From positions 1 through 64,000 of the forward strand of contig JAGHQL010000094.1 of NCBI GenBank assembly GCA_020080175.1: a stretch of 64,000 nucleotides of DNA. The letters run 5' to 3'. Positions 58,233 through 64,000 of this stretch are shown piece by piece. Each line of letters opens with the position of its first letter. Within the stretch, counting starts at the first letter, position 1. The notes beneath the pieces are model-generated. The model was not told where the DNA came from. It saw nothing but the letters and a program-made list of their open reading frames with translations, and searched no databases. The translations under genes and the position numbers were made by a program. The DNA comes from Glutinoglossum americanum. Lineage: Eukaryota; Ascomycota; Geoglossomycetes; Geoglossales; Geoglossaceae.

Positions 58233-58400
58233 TGAAGCCTGAGCGGGATTGGAGAGAGAGAGAGGAAAATACAAGCGCGCATTCCCCCGCACAACGATCC
58301 CTCCCGATCTTGTGGCTTCGACCAGAGCCCGACGAAAAGAATCGTTTGTTCCGGCTTTTTTTTTTTCGCATCCGGTACGATACCCACCGTGCATCTGGCG

Positions 58401-58425
58401 CGTGCGTGCGTGCGTACGTACGTAC
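58401..58425. repeat. CGTG/CGTA tetranucleotide run
   Basis: CGTG repeats pass into CGTA repeats without interruption. This is a microsatellite-like tract with alternating purine-pyrimidine sequence that could adopt non-B DNA. Confidence 0.75.
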
Positions 58426-58543
58426 ATCCTATACCGCCGAGCCCGGGGAGTTGCGTCGGAGGCTGTAGTTTAATACGCAGACGCTCTTGTGAAAGAGCTG
58501 TTGAAATCACGGCGCATAGCATAAACCATCAGAAAATAATATA

Positions 58544-58565
58544 ATATATATATATATATATATAT
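58544..58565. repeat. TA dinucleotide microsatellite
   Basis: About eleven TA units with a leading AATA, in the middle of the long gap. It may act as an easily melted element, but no role is shown. Confidence 0.85.
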
Positions 58566-58763
58566 GTATAAAAGGGATAGTTAGTAGGTTAAAAGGGAAA
58601 ATACGTATGCTCGCCCGAAGAGGGTAGAAAAGGGTAGGGTGAATAAAAAAATCAGGTGAAGGAGGAGAGAAAAGAAAGTAAAAAACATCCCAAATTTATC
58701 CAGGTGAATATAAATACATGTTCTTTTCGATGTTTCCGGGGAGTTTTTGCCCGTTGGGTGGTG

Positions 58764-58791
58764 GGTGGCAGGTGGCAGGTGGCAGGTGGCA
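58764..58791. repeat. Tandem heptamer repeat (GGTGGCA), 4 copies
   Basis: Four perfect GGTGGCA units followed by the related GGCAGCA. A second, unrelated 7-nt repeat within 600 bp of the CACGCAG array. Confidence 0.85.
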
Positions 58792-59778
58792 GGCAGCAGG
58801 CGGTAGTTAAAGAAAGGAGCCTACAGCGTTTAGCGCAGCCCAGCACCCCAGAGCAATTCCGTCATTTTAGAGTCTCGGACCCGCGGACGCGAGGAGAGCG
58901 GCTTGCGTTATCGGCACGCCACCAGCCTATCGCCATCGCCCCGTCTTCGCCCAAGCACCGAGAGCACAAGAGGCGGTGACGGGAGAGAAAAGGCGACGAG
59001 AGAATAAACCCATTCGCCGACCCGGAGAGCCAGGGTGATAATATAGGCAGGCGGTGGAGGACCATCTTGGCTGGCTGGATCGTGGGAGATCCGCGCCAGA
59101 GAGAGAGAGCAGAGGGAAAAAAGCATCTGACCCCCGCGGTGGGCAGGCTGCGCGGCTTATAGCGCGCGCGCGAGGGGGGATACGTCTATACTTCGCAGCC
59201 GCACGAAAGGAAGCCCTTTTTCTTTTTTTTTTTAATTTCTCTTGGGTTCGTGTAGGGCTCGATAAGTGCGCGAACAAGCGGCGGTCTTTGATTCCAAGCA
59301 ACGCTTCCAAACAGTCTTGTCAGCGGCGAACGGCTGACGGGTCTCTGGTTGGTTGGTCGGGCGCTTTTTTCTTCTTGCGCAAAGGGTCGTCGTTGTGTCT
59401 TTGTTCTAAGCGGCTGCGGCTTGACTCGCCGTTAAGAGGGACCGCAAAACGTTTTGGGGAGGCGCCGGTACGGGACGGAATACACCTACTGCGATGCAGC
59501 CGCCGAACCTCGACGTCCTTGGGCTGACTGGCGAGAGGGAGCGCTCGTCGTCGTTTGGGAGGGCGAGCCACATGGCTGGGAGTGCAGGACGCTCGGCGAG
59601 TGACGTCCCCAGGTTCCCTAGATCTGATGGTGCGTATACGCAAAACCTCTCTCTCTCTCTTTTTCGACGAGCTCTCTACATAGGCTCGTTTGAGCGCGAC
59701 TTCTTTTTGCTTCTCTCCTGTCGGCATGTCGTGGCTAGTCGCCATTTGCCTTTCACGTAATCGAGACCGTCGAATAAC

Positions 59779-60834
59779 ATGACGTCTTGCGAAATAGAAT
59801 CGTGGATCGAGATAGCCTCTCAACCTTCATCCTCGTCCCTCTCCTCCGCCGCGACGGACGAGATCGTCACCACCGGCCTCTACGTCCAGCAGCATGACCC
59901 TAACGCTCGAAGACGAAGACGGGCTCATCATCCTACGCCCCGTGGCGCTCATTTCAGCCTGCAGGCACGCTCGTCCGCAGGGAGCAGCCAGGAGGAATAC
60001 GAGGATAGCGAGAGCGATGAGGATAGGGTGATGACGAGCTCTAATGAGAACGTTCGACTAAGTAGCAGGTCGAACTTCGCCGGACGAACTTCCCAGAAAC
60101 CCTACGACTCCGACTCCGGGTTGGATGACGACGACGACGACGACGGTGACGAAAATTCAACTGCGCTTGGGGTTGGGAATAACCACCACGGACTTTTCAC
60201 CCCGCAACCGAACGTTTTCTCTCACCCTCCTTCGTCTCAATCGAACAGCAGAAACCACGTATCCGACCCTTACTCCTCCCGTCACGCTTCTAGTTCCCGG
60301 AACCAGCGCAGCCAACCGCCATTACACTCTAGCCGTCGTACCCACTCGTCTCACATCCCCTACAACATCGTCTCACCTTCCTATCGGGCCGATCACGACG
60401 CCGCCCTTCGAGCCAGTCTATCCACTCTCCTCTCCTGCGCCGCAGCCGCTAGGGGCCTACCGAAGCAGAGCCAATCACCCCCGCGTCGTCGAGGATCTGC
60501 AGGCGGGCCCACGGCGACGACGATAGAGCCGGGAACTCTAAGGATCGTTTCTGAATCCGTCGTCATGGGAGAGGGCAGGCCGGATAAGAACGACAACGAG
60601 AGTGGCAACGGCCCGGATCTGGCCACGGGCAGAATGAAATCCCGCCGGAGCTCCACAGCTAGCACGTCCTCAAACGCCTCTGGTGACGCTTCTCCCTCGC
60701 CAAACCCCCACCCCGACAAGGGAAAGAGAAAACCCACCACCACCGCCGCCACCAACCCCAACCCCCCGGGCCACACGACAAAACCACACCACCGCATCGC
60801 CAAAAAACCCCGCGCCAAGCCCCCCTCCGCCACC

Positions 60835-60866
<32 letters not shown>

Positions 60867-61140
60867 CAGCGCAACCCCAGAAATAACCCTCATCTCCCCC
60901 ACCCTCCTAACGTGGGTCGTCTCGGCCGGCGTCGTCGTCCTGGTCTCAGCGATCAGCTTCTCGGCGGGCTACGCCATCGGGAGGGAAGTCGGGAGGGGGG
61001 AAGCCGCGGGGTTTCTGGGCGCGGGCGCGGGCGCGGGCGCGGGCGAATTGGGCCCGGACGGGGAGTGCGGGAGGGAGGTCGTGAGGGGGGGGCTGAGGAG
61101 GTTGAGGTGGAGCGCGGGGACGGGGATGGCGGGGGCTTAG
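59779..61140 (+). CDS. Single-pass membrane protein, candidate autophagy-receptor layout
   Basis: One exon of 453 residues. The N terminus reads CEIESWIEIASQPSSSSLSS; SWIEI fits an Atg8-interacting motif (W-x-x-I with acidic residues nearby) like SWQAI in yeast Atg32. A long, probably disordered region follows, rich in Ser, Arg, Asp and Asn, with runs of seven Asp, six Thr and six Asn. A single hydrophobic span at about 374-398 (TLLTWVVSAGVVVLVSAISF) precedes AGYAIGREVGR and a Gly/Ala-rich C-terminal tail of about 50 residues. No enzyme domain is visible. The gene sits in repeat-rich DNA and its own codons are GC-rich near the end. The protein is not recognised by name; the receptor idea is inference from layout only. 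Confidence 0.75.
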
Positions 61141-61441
61141 GGGTAATATTTTTTTTTTTTTTTTTGGCTTTCTTTTTGAGGGGGGGGGGGTTTGGGCGAG
61201 CAGGAGGCATGGGAGGAGTTTTTTTTTCTTTTTTTTTTTTTTTGGGCGGGGTTATACCATACTCTCTCTCTCTCTCTTTCCTTTCCCCTTTTTCTTCTTC
61301 TTCTCCTCTCCCCCTTGTTTTCCAGGATAAAACATCTAATTCCAACCCTCCAAACCCGCCCGCCATCCCTCCTCAGGTCTTTTTTTTTTTTTCTTTCTTT
61401 CCATTGATCTCTTCTCCATCTGGAAAGTAAAGGTTGTTTTC

Positions 61442-61473
61442 TTTTTTTTTTTTTTTGGGGGGGGGGGGGGGGG
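61442..61473. repeat. T15-G17 homopolymer junction
   Basis: Fifteen T are followed directly by seventeen G. The G run could fold as a G-quadruplex, and such tracts are prone to length change. Assembly error in homopolymers is also possible. Confidence 0.85.
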
Positions 61474-61506
61474 TTTTGTTAATAAAACGCGTGCCTCTCT
61501 ATTTAG

Positions 61507-61530
61507 CACACACACACACACACACACACA
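61507..61530. repeat. CA dinucleotide microsatellite (12 copies)
   Basis: Twelve CA units, followed by TACA and AATA tetranucleotide repeats to about 61549. Confidence 0.9.
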
Positions 61531-62107
61531 TACATACATAAATAAATACAAACATAGCACCACCGCCGCCGGAAGGGGTGGGGGGGGGGTGTCAGAAACT
61601 AGAAACCACAATTAATAATGACAAATGGAGGTTTCCCCATCTTTTTATTTTTTTTTTCCCTAAACGAGCCCATTCCGTTCCCAATGACCGTCGTCCGTCT
61701 TTTTCGAACGGTTTTTTTTATTTTTTCACACCAGGACTCCGGAGGAAAAAAAAAAAGTTGGGTTGGACGGCGAGCCAGGGCTTTTTTTCTTCTTCTTCTT
61801 CTCCCTTTTGGGTAAGGGGGGGGCCCTGGGCGATGAGATGAGGACTTCTACATGATGTATTCATGAGAAGGAAAAAAATAAAAATCTAAAGGTGTCTTCA
61901 AGGAAGTTGGTAAGGATAATACAGTACGAATCTCGAAATACCACCATAAGAAAAACCATCAGTAACGCCAAGGCATTTAAAAAAAAAAAAAAAAAGAGCA
62001 CGTACGCCGTCTAGACACCAAACCCCGTAGAACAAAAAAAAACATTCCGAGGCCCCCGAGTGTCAACGCGGGAAAATCGCGACGGATGTCCCCTAAAAGG
62101 CTTGAAA

Positions 62108-63713
62108 CTATCCGGTATGGCGCCTTCGTACAGCACCCTCCACCAAGACCAGTTGGTCCGCTACGTCGTTCATAAACTCGACGCTGGCCCAATCCATCAC
62201 GCCGTCCACCGCTGTGAGAAATTCCGTGACCCCTTCTGGGAGGGACGCGTGGCAGATCTTCAAGATATTCATATGGTACATACGAACACCCTCCGGCGAT
62301 GTTGTGTAGTGCACCCAGAGCTCCATGTAGGGTCCCTCGGTGCATATGGAGAAGGCCAGAGTCGCCTTGCCGTGATAGGACCCGGAAGAAGCGCCTTTAG
62401 TGAGGTCGGCGAGCTCATGCTGGAGTTCAGTCATGCAGCTTCCGGATACGCTAGCTTGGTTCTGTGCCTCGAAGACAGGCTTGCCGGTTCCGTATGATTT
62501 GCCTTCAACGACTATGGGCGGAAATCGGATAGAAGGCCCTCCCGGAACAGGATTAGGGTAAAGTACCTGGTCTTCCAAGAAATCGCTAGCCTTGACTTTG
62601 CTAAGACCTCGTAGCTCCAATGCTCCCACCATATTGGAGTGACGAAGACCAACTGTGATGTCTGGACGAGGGGTTTTAACGAGAGAGAAGTTCTGTTCGG
62701 GTAACGGAAGAGTTGGTGGCAGCATAGCGGGCTGTGATGTATCACCTGCTTCATCGATGGTCTCATGCATGAAATTCGGGTTCCAACCATTTTGCCGAGT
62801 TCTGGGTTTGAGGCTCGGATTCCAGTCTAGACAGCATTGAGCATAACGAACGATACGTGCGCTAGTCCAGGAGGGGAATACAATACCTGCCTTCATCACA
62901 AAGATGAAATTTTTACCACCATCCATTGATGAAAGGGCATGGTAGATAGGCTCGACACAGTCATCTTCCCGGTGTTGCCCTTCAAAGATATCAATGAAAG
63001 CATTGCATAGATTTTCTGCGATACGGGACAGTTCGCGCTTCCTCTCTTCAGAGATGTCATGCTGAATGATAGCGTTGACCCGGGATCGGATCTCCTCGGG
63101 GAGAGATTCACGCTGAATGGATATTCTTGCTTTTTGGAGAATAAAGAAGCGATAATGGGCGGCTGTGTGTGATGATGTCTGCGTGGGCATCGATGCTGTT
63201 TCCTGGTTCGTGCTTGCTTGCCGAGGTCTCTTCCGTCTGCCACTTCCTAAAGTTTCGACATTACGATACGTGGCGTCGGATGCTCCTGAGCCCGTAAGTC
63301 TATTATGTTCTTCTAAGTTTGCTTCGGTGAGAGGCCAGCTGGACTCTGACACGGATTGTGAACCTTCCCGTAGTCGCTTATCTAGGTGCCCAACTGAGCA
63401 CCCGTCTTCAGAAACGTGTGTCCGCTTCTGTCCTTTAGGCTGCGGGAGGTCGGTCAGGTTTGGAGAGACTGTGGAGGGCTCTTGGTGGGGTTCGGGCGGA
63501 ATGGAATTGATGGCTGATGCGTTAAAAGAGCGTGCTGCCTGCGATTGGGTATTCTCCTGGAGAGGAGCGAGCTTCTCGCTCTCCTGTATGCCTTCAGAAT
63601 GGCTCTCTATAAGCTATTAGCATGGACGGCTATAGAAGGGAGAAGAGGAAGGGAAGGGAAGGGCTACTTGTTGCGAGCTGCAGCCCAGTCACAGATGTTT
63701 TTTCAGGAGGCAT
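62108..63713 (-). CDS. PD-(D/E)XK nuclease-like fungal protein
   Basis: Two exons (63668-63713, 62108-63606) join in phase to 514 residues, MPPEKTSVTGLQLATK continuing into SHSEGIQ. The N-terminal 150 residues are polar, with GQKRTH, DKRLREG and RRKRPRQ, likely nuclear signals. The C-terminal half carries PRPDITVGLRHS, then FPPIVVEGKSYGTGKPVFEA and QNQASVSGSCM, followed by LAFSICTEGPYMELWVHY. The Asp of PDITVG with the E-x-K of VVEGKS is the layout of a PD-(D/E)XK active site, and this sequence resembles a large, mostly uncharacterised fungal family. Activity on DNA is not shown. It sits next to AT-rich DNA at the window's end. Confidence 0.82.
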
Positions 63714-64000
63714 GTTAAGTAGCAGAGGACAATAGAGTAGTTAGGGATTATATTGACGCAGGTACCCGTAATGGCAGTTGCGAGCCAGCAAGCAGATCGC
63801 ACTTGCAGTGTGTAGTTATCAGATGCTTTAACGTATTTCACGGCGAGTTCGCTTAGCCCGGCAAGTTCTTGGCGGGGCCAACAACACAACTGTAAGAAAA
63901 TTTCACATAATTAATTCTTTATAGAATTCTATAAAATTAAAAATAGAGCATATCCAATATTGAAATGATAATATAATGAAATATTAGACCTGTAAGCCTT
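63714..64000. other. AT-rich upstream region at window end
   Basis: The part from about 63898 on is strongly AT-rich, in contrast to the rest of the window. It might be a promoter, or the edge of a decayed repeat to the right. Too short to decide. Confidence 0.4.

Larger units (their letters stand above)
57113..59778. other. 2.7-kb low-complexity intergenic region
   Basis: Between two plus-strand genes. It is filled with homopolymer T or A runs (57206-57218, 57259-57277, 57441-57468, 57508-57517, 57752-57765) and short tandem repeats listed separately. Open frames are repeat-driven. An open stretch at about 59494-59640 could be a 5' leader or upstream coding exon of the next gene, since it ends at a GTGCGT donor-like site, but nothing conserved supports this. 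Confidence 0.5.
61141..62107. other. Low-complexity intergenic region, convergent 3' ends
   Basis: About 1 kb with repeated T runs, G runs and CT-rich stretches on the plus strand. It contains the tracts listed separately, further T runs at about 61147-61164 and 61231-61242, and an A run at 61979-61995. No gene. Confidence 0.55.

Noticed and set aside
58106-58522. Cys/Ala-rich open frames on the minus strand
   Set aside because: Created by the CACGCAG heptamer array read in several frames; not protein-like.
60393-60902. Val/Gly-rich open frame opposite the membrane-protein gene
   Set aside because: Shadow of the Thr/Asn/Pro-rich codons of the plus-strand gene.
1-64000. CRISPR arrays, rRNA genes, intact transposons or virus-like elements
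   Set aside because: No regularly spaced repeats, no rRNA-like sequence, and no transposase, integrase or reverse-transcriptase motif was seen.

Overview
The window reads as nuclear DNA of a filamentous ascomycete (Pezizomycotina; the class cannot be fixed from sequence alone). The reasons are dense protein genes on both strands, short spliceosomal introns (mostly 50-110 nt, GTRNGY donors, pyrimidine-rich acceptors), and typical fungal orthologues: a HapB CCAAT-binding subunit, an UncA-type kinesin-3, a Rim15 kinase with a receiver domain, an Erg26 sterol enzyme and a LIM-RhoGAP of the Lrg1 type. No prokaryotic, organellar, CRISPR, rRNA or convincing tRNA signal was seen.

Layout. At 0-12 kb are the end of a coiled-coil gene, a TSPO/MBR membrane protein, ARS2/SERRATE, the tRNA methyltransferase TRM5, RNA polymerase II subunit RPB4 and, divergent from it, TRAPP subunit TRS23. 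At 11.6-22 kb, all on the minus strand, are eIF3d, a kinesin-3 motor and HapB. HapB is followed by a 4.7 kb stretch without a convincing intact gene but with a possible ankyrin-repeat remnant. At 26.6-32.6 kb are a borealin/Nbl1 homologue divergent from RPN10, then a bZIP factor. A 3 kb gap leads to a short-chain dehydrogenase and an uncharacterised double zinc-motif protein (35.6-39.1 kb). At 40-49 kb are Lrg1-like RhoGAP, a tandem-UBC ubiquitin-conjugating enzyme and ERG26. At 51.3-57.1 kb is a large Rim15-type kinase. From 57 to 62 kb the non-coding DNA is full of homopolymers and short tandem repeats flanking a single-pass membrane protein. The window ends with a PD-(D/E)XK-nuclease-like protein beside AT-rich DNA.

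Most genes are unrelated housekeeping functions (RNA processing, translation, trafficking, proteolysis, signalling, sterol synthesis), and I see no gene cluster. Exon joins were built by hand from frame, phase and family similarity, and in nearly all cases the total is an exact multiple of three. The less ordinary items are: the membrane protein at 59779-61140, which has the layout of a selective-autophagy receptor (an SWIEI motif near the N terminus, a disordered middle, a C-terminal membrane span); the E2 enzyme with two UBC folds, each with a cysteine at the active-site position, and a 12-nt microexon; the Rim15 receiver domain with glutamate where the phosphoacceptor aspartate should be; an uncharacterised protein with two matching zinc modules; and the PD-(D/E)XK protein. 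No clear new multi-gene system was found.
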